Origin: Gemmatimonadota bacterium
GTDB taxonomy: Bacteria; Latescibacterota; UBA2968; UBA8231
DNA: 64,000 nt
Assembly: GCA_018660835.1 (NCBI GenBank)
Contig: JABJJN010000070.1
Location: 1-64,000 of the forward strand
Reading direction: 5' to 3'
The position numbers and the translations under genes are program-made. Under the pieces are notes generated by a model. It had not been told where the DNA came from, ran no database searches, and worked only from the letters and a program-made list of their open reading frames with translations. Positions 43,958-51,548 of the stretch are shown here, in pieces (position 1 is the first letter of the stretch; every line of letters starts with the position of its first letter).

Positions 43958-44703
43958 ACCGCCTTGAAGATCGAATCGCCGTCATTACGGGCGGCGCCAC
44001 TGGCATTGGTGGCGCCACGGCTGAACAATACGCCGCTGAAGGTGCCATCGTGCACATACTGGATGCCAACCAGGAGGATGGACAAGCGACAGAGGCGCGG
44101 ATCCGAGATACGGGCGGACAGGCACGATTTCATGAGCTCGATATTCGTGATGCCGATCAGGTCCGTGCCACCTTCGAACGAATCGGCACAACGGAGGAAC
44201 GCGTCGACATCCTTGTGTGCAGCGCCGGTGTGTTGCGGGGGGCGTATTCGGGCATCGAAGATCTGGCCGAGGACGATTGGGATGCGACGCTTGATACGAA
44301 TCTCAAGGGCACATACCTCACGACGCGTTTCGCGGCCCCCTTGCTGCGCCAGGCAGACAAGTCCGTCGTCTTGCTGATCGCCTCAGGCGCAGGCGTGCAC
44401 GGTGGTTCCTCCTCCTATGCGTATGCAGCGAGCAAAGCGGGCGTACACGGCATGCGATATAATCTTGAGAATGACCTCGGACCTTCTGGTTCGCGCATAC
44501 ACGTGGTATGCCCCGGGGGCATTGCGACACCGCTCAAACTGAAGAATGTTGCCGAAGGTGCGCAGTCACGTGGCGAAGATGTTGAGGCCGCCGTCGTCGG
44601 GGCACGCCAGTCCCTCGGCGATCCCAAAGGCGTCGCACACGTACTCACCTTCCTCGCCTCCGCAGAGGGCGAATACGTACGTGGGACGATCTTCACCCGC
44701 TAG
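43954..44703 (+). CDS. SDR-family oxidoreductase
   Basis: 249 residues starting at ATG 43954, overlapping the previous SDR. TGGATGIGGATA is the cofactor loop, CSAGV replaces the usual NNAG, and the active site is SGAGVHGGSSSYAYAASKAGVHG (Ser, Tyr, Lys all present). The C terminus ends YVRGTIFTR without the GG-rich lid typical of the neighbour. It converges with the acetamidase gene 6 bp downstream and closes the nagZ operon. Likely NAD-dependent (ILDAN after strand 2). Substrate unknown. Confidence 0.92.
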   Translation: MNRLEDRIAVITGGATGIGGATAEQYAAEGAIVHILDANQEDGQATEARIRDTGGQARFHELDIRDADQVRATFERIGTTEERVDILVCSAGVLRGAYSGIEDLAEDDWDATLDTNLKGTYLTTRFAAPLLRQADKSVVLLIASGAGVHGGSSSYAYAASKAGVHGMRYNLENDLGPSGSRIHVVCPGGIATPLKLKNVAEGAQSRGEDVEAAVVGARQSLGDPKGVAHVLTFLASAEGEYVRGTIFTR

Positions 44704-44709
44704 TTGGAC

Positions 44710-45600
44710 CTAAGGAACCAGGTCGCGCGAGACGACGGCCCGTGTGGTGACGGGGAATTCCCCAGGTTCACAACACTGGCAGATCTGCACATCAACGGCG
44801 GCACTCATGAGCATATAGGCCTCTTCGAAGCTCAGCTCGAGACGAGCCTGCAACAAATCCACCATCTCGTTGGCCGCCATTCTTGCTGCGTCGCCAAGAT
44901 CGTCCCCTTCACCCGTGGTCACCCAATGGTGATCGGTCTCTACCAGGGGCCTGCGGATACCAGCGCCTTTCACGAGATCGACCCGCGCCGCCACCTCGGC
45001 ACAGATCTCGAGACCGATGAAGGTGATCTCGCCGTCGCCCATGGCGGCGTGAATGTCGCCGATGCCTAAACCGGCACCTTCCACCTCGACGGGCAAATGG
45101 ACACGACTGCCTTGGGTGATGAAACGATTGTCCATGTTACCGCCGTGGGGCCCGGCGAAGGACGTTGATATTCCGTCTCCAGCGGGTGCGGTTCCGATGA
45201 CACCGACCATTGGGTTTGCCGGAAATCGCAGATCACCAAAATGCACGACGCCGTCGTTGACGGGGACAATCCGTGTTGCAAAGTGATCGGCCCGATGCGC
45301 CAGGAGTCCTTCACCCTTCTTCACCGCGAGGAATCCTGATTCCGCCAGGTCGATGGATTCAATCGTTACGCACAGACCGTCACCGGGCTCTGCGCCGCGA
45401 ACGAATACGGGACCCGTCGCCGGATTGGAACCTACCGGGTGGGGGTGATCTAACAGATCATCGTCACTGAGAATCGAGCCAGTGCGTGCATCGTAGGTCT
45501 CAAAGTAAACCGTGTCACCCGGATCGATTTCGACGGCAGGGGGAATTGACTGGTCCAGGCGATAGACAATCTGCTGGCGGGACAGGCGATGCGATGCCAT
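44710..45600 (-). CDS. acetamidase/formamidase-family amidase
   Basis: 296 residues of the FmdA/AmdA family. Recognisable stretches are GPVFVRGAEPGDGLCVTIE, GPHGGNMDNRFITQGSRVHLPV (metal/substrate pocket) and GLGIGDIHAAMGDGEI. It hydrolyses short amides such as formamide or acetamide to ammonia and the acid. Members are cytoplasmic, and no signal peptide is seen. It is a lone gene with an opposing SDR operon at one end and a hairpin-rich intergenic region upstream. Regulation may come from nitrogen supply through the nearby NtrC-type regulator, a guess based on proximity only. Confidence 0.92.
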   Translation of the reverse strand: MASHRLSRQQIVYRLDQSIPPAVEIDPGDTVYFETYDARTGSILSDDDLLDHPHPVGSNPATGPVFVRGAEPGDGLCVTIESIDLAESGFLAVKKGEGLLAHRADHFATRIVPVNDGVVHFGDLRFPANPMVGVIGTAPAGDGISTSFAGPHGGNMDNRFITQGSRVHLPVEVEGAGLGIGDIHAAMGDGEITFIGLEICAEVAARVDLVKGAGIRRPLVETDHHWVTTGEGDDLGDAARMAANEMVDLLQARLELSFEEAYMLMSAAVDVQICQCCEPGEFPVTTRAVVSRDLVP

Positions 45601-45673
45601 GAAGAAACTCCGACATGTTCAGATGACAGGGATGGGGCAAACCTAGGTTCACCCGTGTGCCGGAGACAAACAA

Positions 45674-45708
45674 ATGATCCCTCCGGTGAGGGCCACCGAA
45701 GGGATCAT
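45674..45708 (-). terminator. strong hairpin, terminator-like
   Basis: ATGATCCCT pairs with AGGGATCAT, then after one mismatch CGGTG pairs with CACCG around a 5-base loop, giving 14 pairs. On the minus strand it is followed by TTTGTTTG, a weak T-run. It could end transcription arriving from the regulator gene, or lie in the leader of the acetamidase, whose ATG is 74 bp further on. Both readings are possible. Confidence 0.55.
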
Positions 45709-46137
45709 ATAGCGCGGTGTATCATCGAAAATGGCAGGTGTCGGCGAAGATCCCTTGCCATCATCCGCCTGTAGCGAATGGGTCGTCCACTGCAGGCAGT
45801 GCCTCCAGGATGGCTGGACCGCCGCACGATGCGGGGCAGATCCGGCTCGGTGCGGGGCCGTGTCTTGGGAGCGATTCCCTCCCCCCATCCGCGGCGATCC
45901 AAGTTTTCATCCTGGTGGTCGATATGACCACCGCAGGCTTGGCTTTCTTAATGCAATCGATGTGCCACGGGCGGGAAGACTTGGACCTGGAGCGCCTATC
46001 TATCTGTGTACCATACACTTGGGGGGACAGGCCGGACTTTTTAACTACGGGCAGGTGACGATGAAATTGGCGCGGACATGCGTCGCCCTCAACCAGCCCT
46101 TACGCTCAAATGTTTTATTATCAATAGATTACGCCAA
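45709..46137. other. 429-bp stretch without a supported gene
   Basis: Lies between the acetamidase leader and the NtrC-type gene. Open frames on the plus strand (for example 45731-46159) give low-complexity, Cys/Arg-rich translations without any family sense. A short palindrome, CACTGC-AG-GCAGTG, occurs near 45800. No tRNA, tmRNA or known riboswitch consensus was recognised. It may be a long 3' or 5' untranslated region or hold an unannotated small RNA. Confidence 0.5.
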
Positions 46138-46174
46138 TGTCGCAATAACGCACCACTGATGCGTTATTGCGACA
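46138..46174. repeat. perfect 15-bp inverted repeat
   Basis: TGTCGCAATAACGCA at 46138-46152 is matched exactly by its reverse complement at 46160-46174, separated by 7 bases. The right arm contains the stop codon of the NtrC-type gene. No T-run follows on either side, so it is not a standard intrinsic terminator. It could be a transcript-end stem or a binding site for a dimeric regulator. Confidence 0.85.
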
Positions 46175-47543
46175 CCTGACGGAATTCCTCAGCGAGGATT
46201 GCGTGTTTCTGCAGGATACGCTGGAAGGTCGATCGATGAATGTCCGCAGCCGTCGCGGCACGAGTCACATTCCCCGCATACCGCTCGAGCAAGCGCTTCA
46301 CGTAATCGCGCTCGAACTGATCGCGCGCTTGCTCCAGGGAAGCAGCGGGATCGATTTTCGAGGCACCATTCGGATCCCGCAAGCGGGGCGGCAAATCATC
46401 GATTTCGATGACCTCGCCGCGACAGAGACTGAAGGCTGACTCCACGGCATTGCTCAACTCCCGCACATTTCCTGGCCACGGATAAGCCCCCAGGGCCTGT
46501 CGAGCCGAATCTGCAAAGCCCTTCACCACGCGTGGTCCCGCCTCGTTGAGTCGGGCCAGGAAGAGGTCTGCCAACAACGGCACATCTGCATCACGTTCAC
46601 GCAGTGGCGGCAACGAGATCGTCACAACATTGAGTCGAAAGAACAGATCCTGTCGGAACCGCCCCTCCTTCATCGCCTCTTCGAGATTCTCATTGACCGC
46701 ACAGATCACACGAAAGTCGACATCAATCGCCTGCTGGCTGCCCAGGCGGCGGACACTGCGCTCCTGTAGTGCGCGCAACAGTTTCGCCTGCAGATCTATG
46801 CCGAGATTGCTGATCTCGTCGAGAAACACCGTGCCACCGTGAGCCGCCTCGAATAGTCCGACACGTCGCGTTTGGGCACCCGTAAAAGCACCCCGCTCAT
46901 AGCCAAACAACTCGCTTTCCAGCAATTGATCTGGCAATGCCCCACAATCGATCGGCAGAAAAGGCCCCTCTGCCCGCATACTCGTTTGGTGCAGGGCTCG
47001 AGCGACCAACTCCTTGCCCGTACCTGTCTCGCCCTCGATAACGACACTCGGTTCAGAATCGGCAAGTCGTTTGATGAGATTGATCACTGCCAGCATGGAT
47101 GTTGACTGCGTCACGATGCCATCCACCTCAATGTCGCTACCAAGGGCCTGGCGCAACCTCTGATTCTCTTCTTCGAGTCGCTTCTGGGCCATCGCCCGCT
47201 CGACAGTGATCAACAGTTGATCTGGCGAGAAAGGCTTGGGCAGATAGTCGAAGGCACCGGCACGTACGGCATCGACAGCCGTCGAGATTGTCGGGTGGGC
47301 GGTGATCATCACCTTGCGCGCCTCGGGATCGATTTGCTGCAAGTGGTTCAGGGCGGTAAGACCATCCATCCCTGGCATCTTCAGGTCGAGCAAGATGACA
47401 TCAAAAGCTCTGTCACGGGCGCGATCGAGACCCTCGGCGGCGGCAGCACAGATGCTGACATCATAGCCATAATGGGCGAGGGTTTCGTTGCACGCCTCCA
47501 GCATGGGTTGCTCATCATCGATGACCAGAATGCTTCCCTTCAT
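46164..47543 (-). CDS. NtrC/AtoC-type sigma-54 response regulator
   Basis: 459 residues, three domains. The receiver (1-120) has acidic Asp9/Asp10, phospho-acceptor Asp53 (LLDLKMPG), Thr and Lys (ITAH, PKPF). The AAA+ domain (about 140-380) has Walker A GETGTGKE, the sigma-54 contact loop GAFTGA and Walker B FLDEIS. A Fis-type helix-turn-helix ends the protein (GNVTRAATAADIHRSTFQR). It would drive transcription by sigma-54 polymerase once phosphorylated. Its ATG overlaps the histidine kinase stop (ATGA), so the two form a two-component pair. Targets unknown; no clear -24/-12 promoter was seen nearby. Confidence 0.96.
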   Translation of the reverse strand: MKGSILVIDDEQPMLEACNETLAHYGYDVSICAAAAEGLDRARDRAFDVILLDLKMPGMDGLTALNHLQQIDPEARKVMITAHPTISTAVDAVRAGAFDYLPKPFSPDQLLITVERAMAQKRLEEENQRLRQALGSDIEVDGIVTQSTSMLAVINLIKRLADSEPSVVIEGETGTGKELVARALHQTSMRAEGPFLPIDCGALPDQLLESELFGYERGAFTGAQTRRVGLFEAAHGGTVFLDEISNLGIDLQAKLLRALQERSVRRLGSQQAIDVDFRVICAVNENLEEAMKEGRFRQDLFFRLNVVTISLPPLRERDADVPLLADLFLARLNEAGPRVVKGFADSARQALGAYPWPGNVRELSNAVESAFSLCRGEVIEIDDLPPRLRDPNGASKIDPAASLEQARDQFERDYVKRLLERYAGNVTRAATAADIHRSTFQRILQKHAILAEEFRQVSQ

Positions 47544-48268
47544 CGCGATGCACTCGCAGGCACGATCACGCGCACGCGGGTTCCCTTGCCCCGTTCGCTT
47601 TCAACCTCGACGCGGCCGCCGGCGCGCTGGATGATTCCATAGCTGATCGTTAGGCCGAGACCCGTCCCACTACCGACGGCCTTCGTCGTGAAAAAGGGGT
47701 CAAAAACACGATCAACGAAATCAACAGGAATCCCAGAACCCGTGTCATCGATTTCGATGACGACTTGATCGGCGTCGACTTCCCTTCGACTCAGGATCGT
47801 CAAGTGTCCACCATCGGGCATGGCATCCACTGCATTATCCATTATGTGTGTGAATACTTGCTGTATCTGCGCTGGATCGGCGACGACGACTGGAAGGGGA
47901 TCAGCCAGATTCTGTCTCACGGTCACGGTCGCTGGCAACTGCAACTGCGTGATGGCAGCCCGAATGGCCTCATTCACATCGACGGGACCAGGCATGCCCT
48001 GCAAAGGACGACTGAAATGGACAAGACTCTCGACGATCGTTTCGATTCGCTCCGTCTGCTGTATCGCAACGTCCAGGGTGGCGATGGCACGCGACGAGAG
48101 GCGCTCTTCCTCTGCAATCGACAGCAGAAACTTCAATTTCATCAACAACACACCACAGGGATTGTTGATTTCGTGCGCAACTCCAGCAGCCAACTTGCTC
48201 ATGGCCGCCATCTTCGCCACCTGCAAACCCTGTTGAGTTGAGGAATCCTCTGTCGATCTCTTGCTCAT
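47540..48268 (-). CDS. soluble NtrB-like histidine kinase
   Basis: About 242 residues. After a short N terminus comes the dimerisation helix with the H box AGVAHEINNP (His about 32), then the N box HIMDNAVDAM, G1 DTGSGIP, F box PFFTTK and G2 GTGLGL. There is no PAS, HAMP or membrane helix, so it is cytoplasmic and must take its input from a partner or through its first 20 residues. Paired with the sigma-54 regulator by an ATGA overlap. The start is uncertain: an ATG at 48304 adds 12 basic residues. Neither start has a clear ribosome site. Confidence 0.92.
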   Translation of the reverse strand: MSKRSTEDSSTQQGLQVAKMAAMSKLAAGVAHEINNPCGVLLMKLKFLLSIAEEERLSSRAIATLDVAIQQTERIETIVESLVHFSRPLQGMPGPVDVNEAIRAAITQLQLPATVTVRQNLADPLPVVVADPAQIQQVFTHIMDNAVDAMPDGGHLTILSRREVDADQVVIEIDDTGSGIPVDFVDRVFDPFFTTKAVGSGTGLGLTISYGIIQRAGGRVEVESERGKGTRVRVIVPASASR

Positions 48269-48494
48269 GGAGACTATCAAACGTCGCGTCCCATGCCGCC
48301 GCAAGCTTCAATGACAGACATGGCCTTCGCCCTTCGGTCATCAGAGCTTCCCAAGCTGGGAAGCGATTTGCTGAGCTTCGATATGAAATGTATCTTGGAG
48401 AAATTGCCTGAATCCATCATGAGGAAGATTTTGCCTCGTGTAATGAGGGATACATACCCCTCACGGAACCCTTCGTCGTTTGCGGAGACACCGC

Positions 48495-49607
48495 TTGAGC
48501 CACCCCCCGATCAGACCTTGGTATGCCGGGCGCACTTTTCCGGCCGATGATGTCGTTGCCGTATTTGATGAGGATCCGCAGCCCAAGATTCTGTATGACC
48601 AGAGGGATGCGGGAGGTACTGAAGGTGCCTATGCCGACATCATGCGCGGCATCTATGGCAAGATGGATTCGCTCAAGCGCAATCAGAACGACTTTCGCAC
48701 ATGGACTGACGAAGATGGCTATCTGACATTCTACAATGCCATGCTCGATTTTTGCGGATCCGAGACGCGAGATCGTGTGCAGGTGCTGCAGAAATTGGGC
48801 GACTTCAAGTTTAGAGCTGGCGCCGGCCCCGATGAGAAGAAGAAGCTCATCTCAGACTGTTTTGCTGAAGCGACGGATCAGGAAGATCCAAGAATGATCG
48901 CGACGTCGCGGTCACGTCGACTGTCACAGATCTGGGCCCCCACCACAGACAGCATTCTCGACTATATCGTTGGACGCCCGGCACAGGCGGGGCGTGTTCT
49001 ATCCGATCGACTGAATCCGACCAATACAGAGCCCCTGCAATTGATTGGACATCCGTTTAAGGATGTTCGCAGCACGACCTTGCAGCCCGTGGCCGATGCA
49101 CGTGTCATCGCCTTCGAGCGTGGCTCGGAAATTCACGTCATTCCCGGTGTGAGCAAAACCCTCACCAACTGGGACGCCGATACGGCATCCGTTGGCGGTG
49201 TCGAGCAAGTAAATCTCTTTGAGACGCTGTTGCTGCACGAGTTGGTCGAACTAGTTTCCCGCGAGGAAAATCCCGAACTGCCGCCACTGTTGACGCACAT
49301 TGTCGCATCGACTTTCGAGCGCTACCTGAAGGCCGATCTGCTGTCGGTGGCGGTGGAGGACTTCTTTCTCGATTGGCCCGTGTTATCCGAGGCCGAGGAA
49401 ACTGAGCGCTACGAGGCACAGTTGAAAATCGAACTGGAGGAGGCGAGCGCCATGTTCGCCGAGGAGGACATTCCCGAGAGCTTCGACGAAGATGACGATC
49501 ACTTGCCCGTCGACAGCGATGGAAAAGTTCCAGTCAAAAAGAAGAAAAAGAAGAAGGTTGTGAAAAAGAAGATTGTGAAGAAAGTGGCCAAAAAGAAAAA
49601 GGAGTAG
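48495..49607 (+). CDS. unknown protein with lysine-rich C-terminal tail
   Basis: About 370 residues from TTG 48495, which has GGAG 7 nt upstream; another TTG at 48480 is in frame. The body (to about 300) is unrecognised, acidic and mixed alpha/beta (TWTDEDGYLTFYNAMLDFCG, GVEQVNLFETLLLHELVELVSR). It is followed by a very acidic linker (EESFDEDDDH type) and a final 25 residues that are mostly Lys and Val (KKKKKKKVVKKKIVKKVAK pattern). Such tails resemble histone H1-like or nucleic-acid-binding tails. HELVELV is not a zinc-protease HExxH. A strong T-run terminator follows. Possible DNA- or RNA-associated protein; no family assigned. Confidence 0.65.
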   Translation: MSHPPIRPWYAGRTFPADDVVAVFDEDPQPKILYDQRDAGGTEGAYADIMRGIYGKMDSLKRNQNDFRTWTDEDGYLTFYNAMLDFCGSETRDRVQVLQKLGDFKFRAGAGPDEKKKLISDCFAEATDQEDPRMIATSRSRRLSQIWAPTTDSILDYIVGRPAQAGRVLSDRLNPTNTEPLQLIGHPFKDVRSTTLQPVADARVIAFERGSEIHVIPGVSKTLTNWDADTASVGGVEQVNLFETLLLHELVELVSREENPELPPLLTHIVASTFERYLKADLLSVAVEDFFLDWPVLSEAEETERYEAQLKIELEEASAMFAEEDIPESFDEDDDHLPVDSDGKVPVKKKKKKKVVKKKIVKKVAKKKKE

Positions 49608-49684
49608 ACCCCTTCTCATCGCGATGCGGTGAGAAACGGCTACTCCCTAACGATCTTACAGCATAGACAATCTTACAGCATGAA

Positions 49685-49711
49685 GACGGGCGCTACGGCG
49701 TCCTTTTTTTT
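49685..49711 (+). terminator. intrinsic terminator after the Lys-tail gene
   Basis: GACG (49685-49688) pairs with CGTC (49699-49702) around a GC-rich loop that may pair further, followed by a run of 8 T (49704-49711). The T-run is convincing although the stem is short. It lies 78 bp after the stop and just before the convergent coiled-coil gene. Confidence 0.7.
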
Positions 49712-49716
49712 GTTCT

Positions 49717-50070
49717 TTAGGCCTGATCAGTCCCTGGATTGCGCCGCACGTCAGAGTGAGCCTCCTCGGCATCCTGCAACTCAGCTGTGGCCTGACGAAT
49801 CTGATCTCGCAGAGCGCTGACCTCAGCGTCTTCATCTGATACGTGATTGCCCGCTTCGAGGCGAGTGAAGGCCAGACCACCCAGTTCTGCCTGCAGGCGC
49901 CCAAGTCGGGTCTTGGCTGCGGCCACATCGAGACGGGCTCGGCCCACCTGCGTCAACTCTTCTGCTTTGTTCATGGCCAACTCGGCACCATCCTGGAGGC
50001 CTCTCTTGAGATTCTCCCAAAGGCGGTCCACGTTGGTTTCGGATACGTGAGGATCGCTTTCTTCTGTCAT
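49717..50070 (-). CDS. coiled-coil protein of the rpsR-BMC operon
   Basis: 117 residues, almost wholly helical and charged. LWENLKRGLQDGAELAMNKAEELTQVGRARLDVAAAK and EDAEVSALRDQIRQATAELQDAEEAH give heptad-like patterns, so a coiled-coil dimer or oligomer is likely. No cysteines, signal or membrane helix. The ATG at 50070 has GGAAGGA about 8 nt before it and lies 4 bp after the BMC gene; a longer frame to 50166 is inside that gene. Last gene of the unit rpsR, BMC, coiled coil. It may act as a scaffold or cargo adaptor for the shell protein. Function inferred from position only. Confidence 0.7.
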   Translation of the reverse strand: MTEESDPHVSETNVDRLWENLKRGLQDGAELAMNKAEELTQVGRARLDVAAAKTRLGRLQAELGGLAFTRLEAGNHVSDEDAEVSALRDQIRQATAELQDAEEAHSDVRRNPGTDQA

Positions 50071-50074
50071 TTCC

Positions 50075-50584
50075 CTATCCTTCCGTCTGGCCGAGCACGC
50101 GCAAAAGCTCAGCGACCAGTTGTTGCTTGTTCGCTCGGGACACTTCTCGACCCTGTAATTGTACACCGGGGGTGCGCCGTGCCAACTGGCGAAGACGTGT
50201 CACGGGCATCTGAGCCAGATCGGATGAGTCAACCGTATCCGGCGCGGGGGGTTCGACAGGCTGCGGCGTTGCCGCCACAGGCGGCACGGAGGTCGCTTGA
50301 GAAGAGAGCGACGCCATGGACAAATGGGGTGCGGGGATCACGTGCGCGCTGACAAGCTCACTGACCTGCTCAGCAGCGGCAGCAGCAGCTTTTACCGCCG
50401 CCTGCACTGCCGCCACGTTACCTGTAAGACGAAGGGAAACAAGACCGCCGCCAATGCGCTCGATGCCCACCAACTGGACATCTGCGGCTTTGGCGGCGGT
50501 ATCAGCTGCTTCTAAGATGCCAACCAGACCTCGGGTCTCGATCAGTCCAAGTGCAACTTCGCCCAAGCGAGCGGATTCACTCAT
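50075..50584 (-). CDS. BMC shell-domain protein with SAP/Rho-N-like tail
   Basis: 169 residues. Residues about 8-90 are a canonical single BMC (Pfam 00936) hexamer domain: ALGLIETRGLVGILEAADTA, then VQLVGIERIGGGLVSLRLTGN and SAHVIPAPH. A Pro/Ala linker (about 95-118) leads to a helical tail (SDLAQMPVTRLRQLARR and ANKQQLVAELLRVLG) resembling Rho-N, SAP or HeH folds that touch nucleic acid or other proteins. The gene follows rpsR by 23 bp. No other shell, vertex or enzyme gene of a microcompartment is in the window, so it is an orphan here. Domain call is firm; the role of the tail is a guess. Confidence 0.93.
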   Translation of the reverse strand: MSESARLGEVALGLIETRGLVGILEAADTAAKAADVQLVGIERIGGGLVSLRLTGNVAAVQAAVKAAAAAAEQVSELVSAHVIPAPHLSMASLSSQATSVPPVAATPQPVEPPAPDTVDSSDLAQMPVTRLRQLARRTPGVQLQGREVSRANKQQLVAELLRVLGQTEG

Positions 50585-50607
50585 GACTGTTCGCTAAGGC
50601 GAGAGGA

Positions 50608-50829
50608 TCAGCGGGCGTCGTTAATTGTATACGGCAAGAGACCGAGATAGCGGGCACGCTTGATGGCACGAACAATACGAGCCTGCTGCGTGCGGGTCGC
50701 ACCTGTACGTCGCGCCGGTTCGATTTTACCGATCGGCGTGAGAAAGCGGGCAAGAACGTCGAGCCGCTTATAGTCGATCTCTTCGGGCTTCAGCTTCGCC
50801 GTGAATTCTTTGCGATTGACCCTGGCGAT
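50608..50829 (-). CDS. rpsR: 30S ribosomal protein S18, apparent AUC start
   Basis: 73 residues. The translation ARVNRKEFTAKLKPEEIDYK, the core LARFLTPIGKIEPARRTG and the C terminus AIKRARYLGLLPY match bacterial S18, including the RNA-binding basic cluster, and no zinc cysteines are present. No ATG, GTG or TTG occurs in frame. AGGAG (50842-50838) lies 8 nt before an ATC at 50829 and 5 nt before another ATC at 50832; the first gives the family-like MARxNR start. Either an IF3-tolerant AUC start or a sequence error. First gene of a leftward operon with the BMC gene. Confidence 0.9.
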   Translation of the reverse strand: MARVNRKEFTAKLKPEEIDYKRLDVLARFLTPIGKIEPARRTGATRTQQARIVRAIKRARYLGLLPYTINDAR

Positions 50830-51548
50830 GATGACTGCTCCTGAAAGAGGCGAAATAGTAGATTGAAGCCAATGAAACTATGGGCAGGTCAGGAGGAAGT
50901 CAACTTTGGGAACGTCGTGGAACGGGTGGAGGAAGGAGCTTGGCGACGCCCGTCGCAGAGTGGTTTCTGGGCTTGTTCCTTAGCATACTGGCGATTGCTT
51001 GTGATGCCTGCCCTACGGCCCGGCCCACTCTTGCCTGGTCTCTGGGTACTGGTCCTGTCGCTGCCAGCTGCCTCATCAGGTGCGACCGCCCTGTTGCTTT
51101 CCCTCTATTCCTGGTACTTGGTATACTGCTCAGAACGCCTTTTTCAGCACATCAGCTGGTCATCTTCAAGAAAATTGCTGATTCATAAAGCCTTTACCTA
51201 CAAGTCGTTACAACGCTCTGCCCGACAATTTTCCGCGCCCGTAAATTTCTCGCTAAAGATTCCTACTTCACCGACGATACTATTAAGGAAGACTACTTGA
51301 TACCAAGTCGAATCTCCAACACCTGTTCCGATCCGGTCAGGTAGTCTCGCCCCGCCGGAATCCCCCGGAAGTCCTTAGGACTCCCGCCGGCACAAACGCA
51401 CTCGACGCGCACGGCATGCGCACGAGAGCGGCACAAATCGTCGAATGAGATCGCCCTGTCGGGAACCCCGGCAGGGCGTCTCGTGTTCTGGCAGGAACGA
51501 CCGCTTAAGTCGGCACCTGACGAAAGGACGTTGCCCGCTGCGAATCCC
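50830..51548. other. 719-bp region without a supported gene
   Basis: This long gap lies upstream of rpsR (transcribed left) and downstream of the creatininase gene (also left). Plus-strand frames (50863-51300, 50880-51188) are hydrophobic-looking but antisense, unsupported and have no ribosome site. A minus-strand frame of 59 codons near 50905-51084 also looks random. A faint sigma-70-type pair (TTGGTA at 51306-51301 and TAGTAT at 51282-51277, 18-bp spacer) could serve rpsR. Otherwise I see no gene or known RNA here. Confidence 0.5.
51452..51478 (-). terminator. GC-rich hairpin after the creatininase gene
   Basis: CGCCCTG(T)CGGG pairs with CCCG(G)CAGGGCG around a 3-base loop, giving 12 pairs with one wobble. 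It begins 70 nt past the creatininase-family stop. The following minus-strand bases (ATCTCATTC) are only weakly T-rich, so a terminator function is plausible but not certain. Confidence 0.5.

Noticed and set aside
45731..46159. A 142-codon plus-strand frame before the NtrC-type gene
   Set aside because: Cys/Arg-rich composition with no domain and no upstream ribosome site; ends in the inverted repeat.
48269..48494. A -24/-12 sigma-54 promoter between the kinase and the Lys-tail gene
   Set aside because: The best TGG/TGC pair (near 48394) has only a 6-bp gap, too short for the sigma-54 consensus.
48293..48550. A plus-strand 85-codon frame between the histidine kinase and the Lys-tail gene
   Set aside because: It starts in a region likely to hold divergent promoters, overlaps both neighbours' ends and has no recognisable family or ribosome site.
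49240..49275. HELVELV in the Lys-tail protein as a zinc metalloprotease site
   Set aside because: The second His of HExxH is absent, and no third ligand is in place.
50075..50584. A full bacterial microcompartment locus
   Set aside because: Only one BMC-domain gene is present; no vertex proteins, aldehyde or alcohol dehydrogenases or signature enzymes lie near.
50863..51300. Hydrophobic plus-strand frames opposite the rpsR leader
   Set aside because: They have no ribosome site and no family resemblance, and two overlapping frames look equally good, as expected for chance in GC-rich DNA.
51300..51360. tRNA-like TCGAATC text downstream of the creatininase gene
   Set aside because: No acceptor, D-arm or anticodon stem could be drawn around it.
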